A stretch of 9,412 nt of DNA from Dehalococcoidia bacterium (lineage in GTDB: Bacteria; Chloroflexota; Dehalococcoidia; GIF9; AB-539-J10): the NCBI GenBank assembly GCA_023229725.1, contig JALNYR010000101.1:1-9412 (forward strand). Direction: 5' to 3'. Shown here one piece after another: positions 1 through 6,641 of the stretch. The position numbers and the translations under genes are program-made. How positions within the stretch are numbered: the stretch's first letter is position 1; each line of letters starts with the position of its first letter. The notes beneath the pieces are model-generated. The model was not told the DNA's origin, ran no database searches, and was given only the letters and a program-made list of their open reading frames with translations.

Positions 1-585
1 TTCGGACATGAACTGGGGTCTCTGGCCGTTGAGGGCCCGACCGCCGAACTGGAGAAGGTCATAGCTCAGGCGGGCACATCCCGTCTCGTAAACCTGAAGG
101 TGGGCGCCGAGAGGAAGGCCAGGACGGTACTCATACGTGAGATTCAGCGCAAGCCGGGAAGTCATCTTCTCCTGCACGTGGACTTCTACCAGGTCAGCAG
201 CAAGCAGAAGATGACCGTCGACGTGCCCGTCCGCCTGGTCGGTCAGGCTCCGGCCATCGCCATGAAGCTGGGTACGCTGGTGGTGGACCTTGGCTCGCTC
301 AGCGTCGAATGTCTCCCGGGTGACCTGCCGGCGCGTTTCGATATAGACATTACGGGGCTCAAGAAGGCCTCCGATGCCATCCGCGTGGGCGAAGTCGTCG
401 CCCCGGCCGGAGTGACTGTCCTGAATGACCCTGCACTCGTCATCGTGAAGATCGAAGAGGAGCGCAAGCCGCTGGCTGAGGAAGCCGAAGTGAAGGCCGC
501 CGCCGAGGAAGAGAAGCCGGCTGCGGAAGCCAAACCCGGCCCAGCTGCCGCGCGTCCCGAGCGCCCTGCCGCAGAGAAGAAGTAG
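1..585 (+). CDS. rplY: 50S ribosomal protein L25/TL5/CTC family, 5' end cut off by the window
   Basis: The protein binds 5S rRNA in the central protuberance of the large ribosomal subunit. The frame is open from base 1 and ends at TAG 583-585, giving 194 residues. The fragment opens with FGHELGSLAVEG, which matches the region just after the L25 N-terminal 'lYG' segment, so about 30-40 N-terminal residues are missing. The middle has the family signatures REIQRKP and LHVDFYQVS, which close the 5S-binding beta-barrel. After it comes the second beta domain found in TL5/CTC-type proteins (VPVRLVGQAP, then DIDITGLKKASDAIRVGEV). The last 45 or so residues form a disordered Ala/Glu/Lys/Pro-rich tail, as is common in long CTC versions. 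The E. coli-type L25 is only about 95 residues, so this is the long form. A hairpin follows 23 bases after the stop codon. Confidence 0.93.
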   Translation, partial: FGHELGSLAVEGPTAELEKVIAQAGTSRLVNLKVGAERKARTVLIREIQRKPGSHLLLHVDFYQVSSKQKMTVDVPVRLVGQAPAIAMKLGTLVVDLGSLSVECLPGDLPARFDIDITGLKKASDAIRVGEVVAPAGVTVLNDPALVIVKIEEERKPLAEEAEVKAAAEEEKPAAEAKPGPAAARPERPAAEKK

Positions 586-608
586 CGGCTCTCTTGTTGC
601 CTCTCAAT

Positions 609-639
609 CTGTCGCGCAGGGTTCGTCCCTGCGCGACAG
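609..639 (+). terminator. Perfect 13-bp hairpin after rplY; possible factor-assisted terminator
   Basis: Bases 609-621 (CTGTCGCGCAGGG) and 627-639 (CCCTGCGCGACAG) are exact inverted repeats around the 5-base loop TTCGT. The structure is very stable and sits just downstream of the rplY stop, so it could end or stabilise that transcript. No U-rich run follows on either strand, so it is not a textbook intrinsic terminator. It may be an RNA 3'-end stabiliser or a partial terminator that lets some transcription into the next gene. The rest of the 118-base gap to position 704 shows no convincing promoter. Confidence 0.5.
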
Positions 640-703
640 TGTCGGCGTGGCCCGTCTGGTCGCAGGCGCCACATACAACCCCGTCGAGTACGATTGAGGG
701 AGC

Positions 704-1501
704 GTGCGGTTGAGCAGGCTGGTCGAGTTGCTTCACAGACTCCACAGGAGCCCCACGCCTCTGGGCTTTGGGTTCGCACAGGCCGCGTCCGCACCGAAGC
801 GGATGCTCGTGATTGCCCGTGTGGAAGGCGCACCTGGCAGCGACGTGAGCACCGGCGTCTCGAAGAGCGCCGACGCCGTGGCTCTCGTGTGCTCCTCTGA
901 AGGTGAAGCCCGGCGTCCCGATTCAGTTGCTGTCACCTGTCCCGTTCCCGTTGGCATGTGGCTGGACGCCGGCGCGGAGTTGCCCGTGGGAAGCTGCGAT
1001 GCCGGTTGGGATTTCGTCGTCTGCGGACCGGATGGACCCGTGGATGTGCTTGCGTGGAAGAACACCGCGTGCCTGGTGCGAGTCACGGCCGGCATGGAGG
1101 GCAGTCGCCTGAGGGCCATTGCGGACCTCGGAGTTGACGCGGTGGTGCTCTCCTCCGAAGGACTGGAGTTCGACCGCATCTCTGCGGTTGTCGAGTGCCG
1201 TCGCGTGCGCCTCATGTCAGGCAGGCCGGTGCTGCTGCAGGTCGTCTCGTCGTTGACGCCGCTGCAGGTCGCGGTCCTCTGGCGAGCCGGCGTCGATGCG
1301 ATTGTTGTCGATGCGGCCGGTGACTGTGAGGAGCTGGCGGCGGCGCGGGCTGCGGCTGAGGGCGCGCCCTACGACCTCCGCAACGGCGAAGGCAAGGGCT
1401 CGGCTACCATCGGCGCGCATCTTGCGCACGCGGAGGAAGCGCCCGTCGAGGAGAAGGAAGAAGAAGAGGAGGAGGAAGAGGAGCCCGATGAGGACGAATA
1501 G
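704..1501 (+). CDS. Uncharacterised 265-aa protein, alternating beta/alpha pattern with poly-Glu C-terminus
   Basis: I do not recognise this family. Hydrophobic strands alternate with helices, for example MLVIARV (34-40), ADAVALVC, WDFVVCG, ACLVRVT and VDAVVL. One segment, RAGVDAIVVD, resembles the 'aGvDvivvD' strands of TIM-barrel enzymes such as IMP dehydrogenase. A TIM-barrel-like fold is therefore plausible but unproven, and I see no catalytic motif. The C-terminus is an acidic tail with a run of nine consecutive Glu residues, coded by an unbroken purine stretch at 1448-1483. There is no signal peptide or membrane segment. The start is uncertain: GTG 704 lies only 3 bases after GAGGG (696-700), while in-frame TTG 710 has a better spacing of 9. 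Third positions are GC-rich as in the neighbours, and the gene runs into a strong terminator, which supports real coding. It follows rplY in the same direction and may be partly co-transcribed with it. Confidence 0.77.
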   Translation: MRLSRLVELLHRLHRSPTPLGFGFAQAASAPKRMLVIARVEGAPGSDVSTGVSKSADAVALVCSSEGEARRPDSVAVTCPVPVGMWLDAGAELPVGSCDAGWDFVVCGPDGPVDVLAWKNTACLVRVTAGMEGSRLRAIADLGVDAVVLSSEGLEFDRISAVVECRRVRLMSGRPVLLQVVSSLTPLQVAVLWRAGVDAIVVDAAGDCEELAAARAAAEGAPYDLRNGEGKGSATIGAHLAHAEEAPVEEKEEEEEEEEEPDEDE

Positions 1502-1566
1502 CCGGATGCACGCGATGTGGTCTTTCTGCACACGGGGTTAACCTCGGCTACTGTGAATAGAAGGAC

Positions 1567-1596
1567 GGCCCGCCTCAAGGCGGGCCATCTTTGTTT
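1567..1596 (+). terminator. Intrinsic terminator after the 265-aa gene
   Basis: GGCCCGCC (1567-1574) and GGCGGGCC (1579-1586) form a perfect 8-bp GC stem around a TCAA loop. ATCTTTGTTT follows as the U-rich tail on the plus strand. It lies 65 bases after the stop of the 265-aa gene. It could also act on guaB3 transcripts coming the other way, where the sequence after the stem reads GTCCTTCTATTC, a weaker tail. The rest of the 127-base gap between the two genes holds only a short imperfect palindrome around GGTTAACC (1533-1546). Confidence 0.88.
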
Positions 1597-1628
1597 GTGC
1601 GTCGGCGCGGCGGTCTGAATGACGCCGC

Positions 1629-2771
1629 CTAGAGCCGCTGCGTCATCTGCAGGTACTTGCCCTCCGTCTTGATGGACGGGGCGACAATCATCCTCGTGTG
1701 CTGCATCTCGCGAATAGTCCTCGCACCACACATGCCCATGCTCGTCCGCAGTGCGCCCAGGAAATTCTGCGTGCCGTCGGTCACCGACGTGGGACCAAAC
1801 AGTATCTGCTCGAGGGTCGCGACCGTGCCAACCTTGACCCGTGTCCCTCTCGGAAGAGCAGGGTGCGGGTGGGACATGCCCCAGTGATAGCCTCGTCCCG
1901 GTGCGCCCTTCGCCTGGGCGAGGGGAGAGCCGATCATGACGGCGTCCGCGCCTGCGGCGAACGCCTTGCAAATGTCGCTGCCGACACGGAAGCCGCCGTC
2001 GGTGATGAGCGATACGTATCTGCCGGTATCCTTGAGGTACGTCTCCCTCGCTGCGGCGCACTCCGACGTTGCCGACACCTGCGGCACACCGATGCCGAGC
2101 ACCTCGCGCGAGGTGCACGCAGCGCCCGGGCCGACCCCCACGAGGATGGCATCGACGCCTGTCTTCATCAGTTCGAGCGCTGCATTGTAGCTGCAGCAGT
2201 TGCCCACAATCACCGGCAACCGTATCTGCTCTATCATCTCCGGAAGCACGAGGCCGCGGGCGCTCTTCGAGCTATGCGTTGCAGTCGTGACGGTTGACTG
2301 GACGACGAGGATGTCCATGCCGGCCTCTTTCGCAATCGGGGCCAGGTGCTTGGTGTTGGCGGGAGTTGTGGAGACGGCGCACACGACGCCGCCCTTCTTG
2401 ATGGCCGCGACGCGCTCTGCAACCAGGTTGTCTCTGACCGGCGCCGCGTAGAGCTTCTGCAGCAGGGCGGTGACCTGAGCCTGAGGCGTCTCGGCTATCT
2501 GCTGGAGGATGGAATCGGGATCATCGTACCGTGTCTGTACGCCGTCGAGGTTCATGACCGCGAGGCCGCCGAGGCGACCGTATGCGATGGCCGATGCGGG
2601 GCTGACGACGGCATCCATGGCAGATGCGAGGATGGGGAACTGGAACGTGTGAGGGCCGACCTGAAAACCGATGTCCGTCTGGTCAGGGTTCACGGTGATG
2701 TCGCCGGGTACCAGGGCCACCTCGTCGAAACCGTAGGCTCGTTCCATGTCCTTGAACTTGGGATACTGCAT
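1629..2771 (-). CDS. guaB3: GuaB3-type IMP dehydrogenase family protein (no CBS domains)
   Basis: This is a 380-residue TIM-barrel enzyme of the IMP dehydrogenase/GMP reductase family, expected to act on IMP to XMP in the cytoplasm (first step to GMP). The active-site cysteine is Cys219 in GPGAACTS. The phosphate-binding strand is TDGGFRVGSDICKAFAAGADAVMIG (about 257-281), split here as DGG 258-260 and GADAVMIG 274-281. The C-terminal block RGYHWGMSHPHPALPRGT and the FGPTSVTDGTQN segment are typical of GuaB3 rather than GuaB. No CBS pair interrupts the barrel; canonical GuaB is about 480-500 aa. ATG 2771 is chosen because GGAGGG (2775-2780) sits 3 bases upstream and a strong promoter lies at 2800-2828. 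The longer reading frame reaching 2885 would begin upstream of that promoter. The substrate direction of GuaB3 proteins is less well established than for GuaB, so GMP reductase activity is the main alternative. Confidence 0.93.
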   Translation of the reverse strand: MQYPKFKDMERAYGFDEVALVPGDITVNPDQTDIGFQVGPHTFQFPILASAMDAVVSPASAIAYGRLGGLAVMNLDGVQTRYDDPDSILQQIAETPQAQVTALLQKLYAAPVRDNLVAERVAAIKKGGVVCAVSTTPANTKHLAPIAKEAGMDILVVQSTVTTATHSSKSARGLVLPEMIEQIRLPVIVGNCCSYNAALELMKTGVDAILVGVGPGAACTSREVLGIGVPQVSATSECAAARETYLKDTGRYVSLITDGGFRVGSDICKAFAAGADAVMIGSPLAQAKGAPGRGYHWGMSHPHPALPRGTRVKVGTVATLEQILFGPTSVTDGTQNFLGALRTSMGMCGARTIREMQHTRMIVAPSIKTEGKYLQMTQRL

Positions 2772-2799
2772 GAGCCCTCCAGCGGATAAAAGTGAACAA

Positions 2800-2828
2800 A
2801 ATATACAGCGCGCGTACGTCCGAGTCAA
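2800..2828 (-). promoter_or_regulatory. Sigma70-type promoter of guaB3
   Basis: On the minus strand, TTGACT (2828-2823) matches 5 of 6 consensus -35 bases. TATATT (2805-2800) matches 5 of 6 consensus -10 bases. The spacer is exactly 17 bases. Transcription would begin near 2793, leaving a leader of about 22 bases that carries the GGAGGG ribosome binding site. The position confirms that translation starts at 2771 and not at the upstream in-frame ATG. Confidence 0.83.
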
Positions 2829-2836
2829 GGAAGCGT

Positions 2837-2866
2837 CTGGCATGGCGCCTTCGCCTCGGCTATAAT
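2837..2866 (+). promoter_or_regulatory. Promoter of metG
   Basis: A perfect -10 box TATAAT lies at 2861-2866. CTGGCA (2837-2842) is a 4-of-6 match to the -35 consensus with an 18-base spacer. Transcription would start around 2873, giving a leader of about 74 bases before ATG 2947. The -35 element lies only 8 bases from the -35 of the divergent guaB3 promoter, so the two polymerases may compete or share an activator site. Confidence 0.68.
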
Positions 2867-2905
2867 CGAATGCTACGCTGGTCACTGTGCGATAGTCTGC
2901 TTCAC

Positions 2906-2941
2906 CGCCGCCCTCCGCTGAGCGGCGTCACCACAAGGAGG
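2906..2941 (+). promoter_or_regulatory. Possible pseudoknot in the metG leader covering the ribosome binding site
   Basis: CGCCGC (2906-2911) can pair with GCGGCG (2922-2927). The loop holds CCTCC (2912-2916), an exact complement of the metG Shine-Dalgarno core GGAGG (2937-2941). If both pairings form, the result is an H-type pseudoknot that hides the ribosome binding site. The first connecting loop is zero bases, which is tight. A rival CCGC/GCGG hairpin (2915-2918 with 2922-2925) also exists. In GC-rich DNA such short matches can be chance, so this is a hypothesis only. It does not match a riboswitch class that I can name. Confidence 0.3.
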
Positions 2942-2946
2942 ATGCT

Positions 2947-4608
2947 ATGACTGAACGGATTCACGTCGGCGTCGCCTGGCCGTATGCAAACGGCCCACTG
3001 CATCTGGGTCACATCGCCGGCGCCTACCTGCCGGCTGACATCTTCGCGCGGTACAACCGCGTCATCGGCAACGAAGTGCTCATGGTGTCCGGGAGCGACC
3101 AGCACGGCGCGCCCATCACGATACGGGCCGAAAAGGAGCACACGACTCCCGACGTCGTGGCGCAGAAGTACCACGAGCAGTTCCTTGAGTGCTGGAAGCG
3201 GCTCGGCATTTCGTTCGACCTCTTCACCACCACCGGCACGGCGAACCACGCCGCGGTAACGCAGGACATCTTCACGACGCTGTTGAACAAGGGCTATCTC
3301 TACCGAGACTGGGTGCTGCAGGCGTTCTGTCCCACGTGTGGGCGCTTCCTGCCGGACCGCTACGTGCAGGGCGTCTGCCCGAACTGCGGTTCGGTGAACG
3401 CCCGGGGTGACGAGTGCGAGGCCTGCGGCAAACCACTCGACCCCGCTGAGCTCGGCAGTCCACGCTGCGCCATATGCGGCGGCACGCCACGGTTCGAGAA
3501 GTCGGAGCACTACTTCCTCCGGCTCAGCGCCTTCCAGAAGCAGCTCGTGGAGTGGGTCGGTGGCATGACGCACTGGCGCCAGAACGTCATGGGGGCGACG
3601 CGCCGGTTCCTCGACGAGGGTCTCCACGACCGCGCCATCACACGCGACATCGACTGGGGCATACCCATTCCGGTCGAAGGATTCGAGAAGAAACGCATCT
3701 ATGTCTGGTTCGAAGCCTGTATCGGCTACCTGTCGGCCACGAAGGAGTGGGCGCACCTGCAGGGTGACGACACGCTGTGGGAGCGCTACTGGAAGCAGGA
3801 CGCGAAGATCTACAACTTCATCGGCAAGGACAACATCTTCTTCCACACGCTGAGCTGGCCGGCGACCCTCATGGGCTACGGCGGCCTGAACCTGCCGTAC
3901 GACGTTCCCGCGAACGAGTTCCTCAACATTCAGGGACAAAAGCTGTCCACGAGCCGGAACTGGGCGGTGTGGGTGCACGAGTACCTGGACAAGTACGATC
4001 CGGACCCGCTGCGCTACTTCCTCGCGGCGGCCATGCCCGAGACGCAGGACAGCGACTTCTCGTGGGAGAAGTTCGTCCACCGGAACAATGACGAGCTGGT
4101 CGCAACCTACGGGAACCTCGCACACCGGATGCTGACGTTCTCTCACCGCCATTTCGACGGCTGTGTGCCGGACCCCGGCGACCTCGACGAGAAGTCTCAG
4201 GCACTCATCGGCGAGGCGGAGAAGACTCTGCGGTCGGTCGGCGACTCCCTGCAGCGCTGCAGCTTCAAAGAAGGCATCCGCGGCGCGATGGCCCTGGCCC
4301 AGATGGCCAACCGCTACGTCGACGAGCAGGCTCCGTGGAAGACGATCAAGACGTCAAGGCAGGATGCCGCCCGGTCGGTCTACACCATCCTCTGCGTGCT
4401 CTCGGCGCTCAGCACCATGCTCTACCCGTATCTGCCCTTCAGCTCTGAGAAGCTGCGTGCCGGTCTGGGGTTCACGGGTGGGCCGGGCGCACACGGGTGG
4501 ACCATGGAGAGACCGGCGGCGGGTCAGGCGCTGGGAGAACCGCGTCATCTATTCGTCAAGCTCGACGAGGCGGTCATAGAAGAAGAAACGGCGCGACTCG
4601 GCCACTAG
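2947..4608 (+). CDS. metG: Methionine--tRNA ligase (MetRS)
   Basis: This cytoplasmic class I aminoacyl-tRNA synthetase activates methionine with ATP and loads it on elongator and initiator tRNA-Met. The 553-residue protein begins at ATG after AAGGAGGA (2935-2942). The HIGH motif is HLGH (19-22) and the KMSKS loop is KLSTS (332-336). A zinc-binding insert has four CxxC pairs, at Cys128/131, 144/147, 157/160 and 174/177, which is the two-knuckle type seen in E. coli MetRS. After the Rossmann core comes the helical anticodon-binding domain (from about residue 360). The protein stops at about residue 553 without the EMAP-II-like C-terminal tRNA-binding and dimerisation domain of longer MetRS forms, so it is probably monomeric. 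It is transcribed alone from its own promoter and converges on ftsH. Its last codons form part of a hairpin (4589-4620). Confidence 0.97.
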   Translation: MTERIHVGVAWPYANGPLHLGHIAGAYLPADIFARYNRVIGNEVLMVSGSDQHGAPITIRAEKEHTTPDVVAQKYHEQFLECWKRLGISFDLFTTTGTANHAAVTQDIFTTLLNKGYLYRDWVLQAFCPTCGRFLPDRYVQGVCPNCGSVNARGDECEACGKPLDPAELGSPRCAICGGTPRFEKSEHYFLRLSAFQKQLVEWVGGMTHWRQNVMGATRRFLDEGLHDRAITRDIDWGIPIPVEGFEKKRIYVWFEACIGYLSATKEWAHLQGDDTLWERYWKQDAKIYNFIGKDNIFFHTLSWPATLMGYGGLNLPYDVPANEFLNIQGQKLSTSRNWAVWVHEYLDKYDPDPLRYFLAAAMPETQDSDFSWEKFVHRNNDELVATYGNLAHRMLTFSHRHFDGCVPDPGDLDEKSQALIGEAEKTLRSVGDSLQRCSFKEGIRGAMALAQMANRYVDEQAPWKTIKTSRQDAARSVYTILCVLSALSTMLYPYLPFSSEKLRAGLGFTGGPGAHGWTMERPAAGQALGEPRHLFVKLDEAVIEEETARLGH

Positions 4609-4620
4609 CCGGTCGCGCCG
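4578..4620 (-). terminator. Intrinsic terminator of ftsH, overlapping the 3' end of metG
   Basis: CGGCGCGAC (4589-4597) plus CGGC (4599-4602) pair with GCCG (4608-4611) plus GTCGCGCCG (4612-4620). This makes 13 base pairs with one bulged T at 4598 and the loop CACTA. Read on the minus strand, the stem is followed at once by TTTCTTCTTCT, a good U-rich tail, so it should end ftsH transcription 34 bases after its stop. On the plus strand no U-run follows, although the structure may still slow polymerase leaving metG. The metG stop codon (4606-4608) lies in the loop and inner stem. Confidence 0.72.
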
Positions 4621-4653
4621 CCGTGTGAACTGAGGTCGGGTGCTCTGTGTCCC

Positions 4654-6495
4654 TCACCCTGCTGCGGGCAGCGGCGCTGGAGACTCGAAGAGGGCGTTGA
4701 ACTCCTCTTCCACGAGAGTCTCCTTCTCGACGAGCAGAGTGGCGAGCTGCTGCAGCCTCGGGAGGTTGTCTTCCAGCAGCTTCCGGGCTGTGCCGTACGC
4801 GCGCTGGATGCGGCTGTGGACCTCCTCGTCTATCTGCCGGGCAACCTGCTCGCTGTAGTCCCGCTGCTCGCTTATCTCCCTGCCCAGGAACACCAACTCC
4901 TGCTTCTGGCCGAACGTGCGCGGGCCGAGCTTGTCGCTCATGCCGTACTCGGTGACCATCTTGCGAGCGGTCGTCGTAGCCTGGTGGAGGTCCTGAAGGG
5001 CGCCGGTGGTAATCTCCCCGAACTGCAGTTCCTCGGCGGCTCTCCCTCCCAGGGCAACTGCAATCTGGTCGTTCAGTTGAGAACGTGACACGTAGTGACG
5101 GTCTTCGCTGGGCAGAAACCTCGTGAAGCCGCCGGCCATGCCATGCCCGATGATGGTGATCTTGTGTACCGGGTCCGCGTTCGGGAGCATTCTTGCCACC
5201 AGGGCGTGGCCGCTCTCGTGATAGGCGGTGATCAGCTTCTCCCGTTGGCTCATGACCCGGCTCTTGCGCTCCGGGCCCATCATCACGCGGTCGGCAGCGT
5301 CCTCGAGTTCCTTAGCGCCTATCTGGGTCAGGCTTCTCCGGGCAGCCAGCAGGGCGGCTTCGTTGGCGAGGTTGGCGAGGTCGGCGCCGCTGAATCCGGG
5401 AGTCTGTTTGGCGATGACCTCCAGGTCGATGCCCTCGGCAAGCGGCTTGTCCTTGGTGTGGACCTTGAGGATTGCCAGCCGCCCTTTGATGTCGGGCAGG
5501 TCGATGACAATGTGCCGGTCAAAGCGGCCTGGCCGCAGCAGCGCGGGGTCGAGGATGTCGGGTCGGTTGGTGGCGGCGACGACGATGACCTTGGCGTTGG
5601 TGTCGAAGCCGTCCATCTCGGTCAGTATCTGGTTCAGCGTCTGTTCGCGCTCGTCGTGTCCACCACCTACTCCGGCGCCGCGGTGGCGTCCCACGGCGTC
5701 TATCTCGTCAACGAAGATAATGCACGGCGAGTTCCGCTTCGCCTGCTCGAACAGGTCGCGCACTCTCGCGGCGCCGACGCCGACGAACATCTCGACGAAT
5801 TCGCTGCCGCTGATGGAGTAGAACGGTACCTGGGCCTCGCCGGCGATGGCCTTGGCGAGCAGCGTCTTGCCGGTTCCCGGCGCGCCGACCAGCAGCACGC
5901 CGCGCGGAATCCTGCCACCAAGCTGCCGGAACTTGTCCGGCGACTTGAGGAATTCGACGATCTCCTCGACTTCTTCCTTTGCTTCCTCGGCGCCGGCCAC
6001 GTCGGCAAACGTTATCTGCGGCCGGTCGGGGGAGTTGAGCCTCGCGCGGCTCTTGCCAAAGTTGAATGCCTGGGAACCCGCGCCCCGCGCGGACCGGAAG
6101 AAGAAGATGAACAACGCTGCGAGCAGGCCGATGGGGAGGAATACCTGGATGAATATCAAGCCCCAGTCGTGTCCCGTGGCCTCCACCTCAAGCGCGAGAC
6201 CACCCTCGCCGACCGTCGCTCCTCCAGCCTCGAGGATGGCGATGAGGTCGTTCGTGCTTCCGTAGTAGTCGGCCGTCAACTTGCGCTCGTCACCCGAGTA
6301 TCCGGTGAGCGTGTTGTCCTTCTGGGAGACGCGGTCGATGTCCCCTGCTCTGGCTGCGGCCACGAAGTCGGTGATGGCCACCTGCTCGGGGCCGGACCCT
6401 TCAGGCATGAACAGTACGAGGAGCGTGAGAGCGGCCACGAAGAGGAGGAGATAGTAGATGCTGCTTTGCCAGTTGCGCGGCGTCAAGTTCTGCAC
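4654..6495 (-). CDS. ftsH: ATP-dependent zinc metalloprotease FtsH
   Basis: FtsH is a membrane-anchored hexameric AAA+ protease that pulls out and degrades misfolded membrane proteins and some short-lived regulators. Counting from GTG 6495 it has 613 residues. A first membrane helix lies at about 14-30 (IYYLLLFVAALTLLVLF), followed by an extracytoplasmic domain (31-110) and a second helix at about 112-133. The AAA module has Walker A GAPGTGKT (204-211), pore loop MFVGVG (236-241), Walker B FVDEID (261-266) and the second region of homology with RPGRFDR (321-327). The protease domain has zinc motif HESGH (426-430), and Asp502 is the likely third ligand. The C-terminal coiled region is intact. 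GTG 6495 is preferred to ATG 6564, because the extended -10 promoter lies between them. There is no Shine-Dalgarno sequence, so the message looks leaderless. TTG 6486 is a possible alternative start. Confidence 0.96.
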   Translation of the reverse strand: MQNLTPRNWQSSIYYLLLFVAALTLLVLFMPEGSGPEQVAITDFVAAARAGDIDRVSQKDNTLTGYSGDERKLTADYYGSTNDLIAILEAGGATVGEGGLALEVEATGHDWGLIFIQVFLPIGLLAALFIFFFRSARGAGSQAFNFGKSRARLNSPDRPQITFADVAGAEEAKEEVEEIVEFLKSPDKFRQLGGRIPRGVLLVGAPGTGKTLLAKAIAGEAQVPFYSISGSEFVEMFVGVGAARVRDLFEQAKRNSPCIIFVDEIDAVGRHRGAGVGGGHDEREQTLNQILTEMDGFDTNAKVIVVAATNRPDILDPALLRPGRFDRHIVIDLPDIKGRLAILKVHTKDKPLAEGIDLEVIAKQTPGFSGADLANLANEAALLAARRSLTQIGAKELEDAADRVMMGPERKSRVMSQREKLITAYHESGHALVARMLPNADPVHKITIIGHGMAGGFTRFLPSEDRHYVSRSQLNDQIAVALGGRAAEELQFGEITTGALQDLHQATTTARKMVTEYGMSDKLGPRTFGQKQELVFLGREISEQRDYSEQVARQIDEEVHSRIQRAYGTARKLLEDNLPRLQQLATLLVEKETLVEEEFNALFESPAPLPAAG

Positions 6496-6501
6496 GTTGA
6501 C

Positions 6502-6510
6502 ATTATAGCA
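6502..6510 (-). promoter_or_regulatory. Extended -10 promoter of ftsH
   Basis: On the minus strand, TGCTATAAT (6510-6502) is an extended -10 element with a perfect TATAAT. No good -35 is visible: the best 17-base-spaced hexamer is TTCCGG. Six bases (GTCAAC) separate the -10 from the GTG at 6495, which is just where transcription should begin. The same ten bases, TGCTATAATG, recur in the rsfS promoter on the other strand. Confidence 0.72.
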
Positions 6511-6641
6511 GGGCAACGTTGGCCCCGGAAAAGGCCTCACAGATTCCCGTTCCGGCACGCGCATCGCGCTCCGGTGCCGTGTTGCCGGCCGAACGGCTGG
6601 GCCGCCGCGGGCCGCTCGTGTCGGGAGTCAGCCGCGCACGG

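Noticed and set aside
1448..1483. GA-rich run as a simple-sequence repeat or DNA structural element
   Set aside because: It is fully explained as codons for a poly-Glu tail. It is mentioned under the unknown gene rather than called as a separate repeat.
1533..1546. Imperfect palindrome around GGTTAACC as a possible operator
   Set aside because: It lies between a stop codon and a terminator, far from any start, so a regulatory role is hard to justify; short palindromes like this occur by chance.
2772..2885. Extra 38 N-terminal residues for guaB3 from the upstream ATG at 2885
   Set aside because: This stretch contains the -35 and -10 of guaB3 and the -10 of metG. The ATG at 2771 has a ribosome binding site and begins with the normal family N-terminus.
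2867..2946. T-box or known riboswitch in the metG leader
   Set aside because: The leader is only about 74 bases and lacks the T-box sequence, a specifier stem and an antiterminator, so no named class fits.
2902..4152. 416-codon minus-strand open frame opposite metG
   Set aside because: It mirrors the metG reading frame, is rich in Arg/Val/Glu as antisense frames are, and shows no recognisable domain or ribosome binding site.
6496..6564. Extra 23 N-terminal residues for ftsH from ATG 6564
   Set aside because: The ftsH extended -10 promoter lies inside this stretch, and FtsH proteins normally begin shortly before the first membrane helix.
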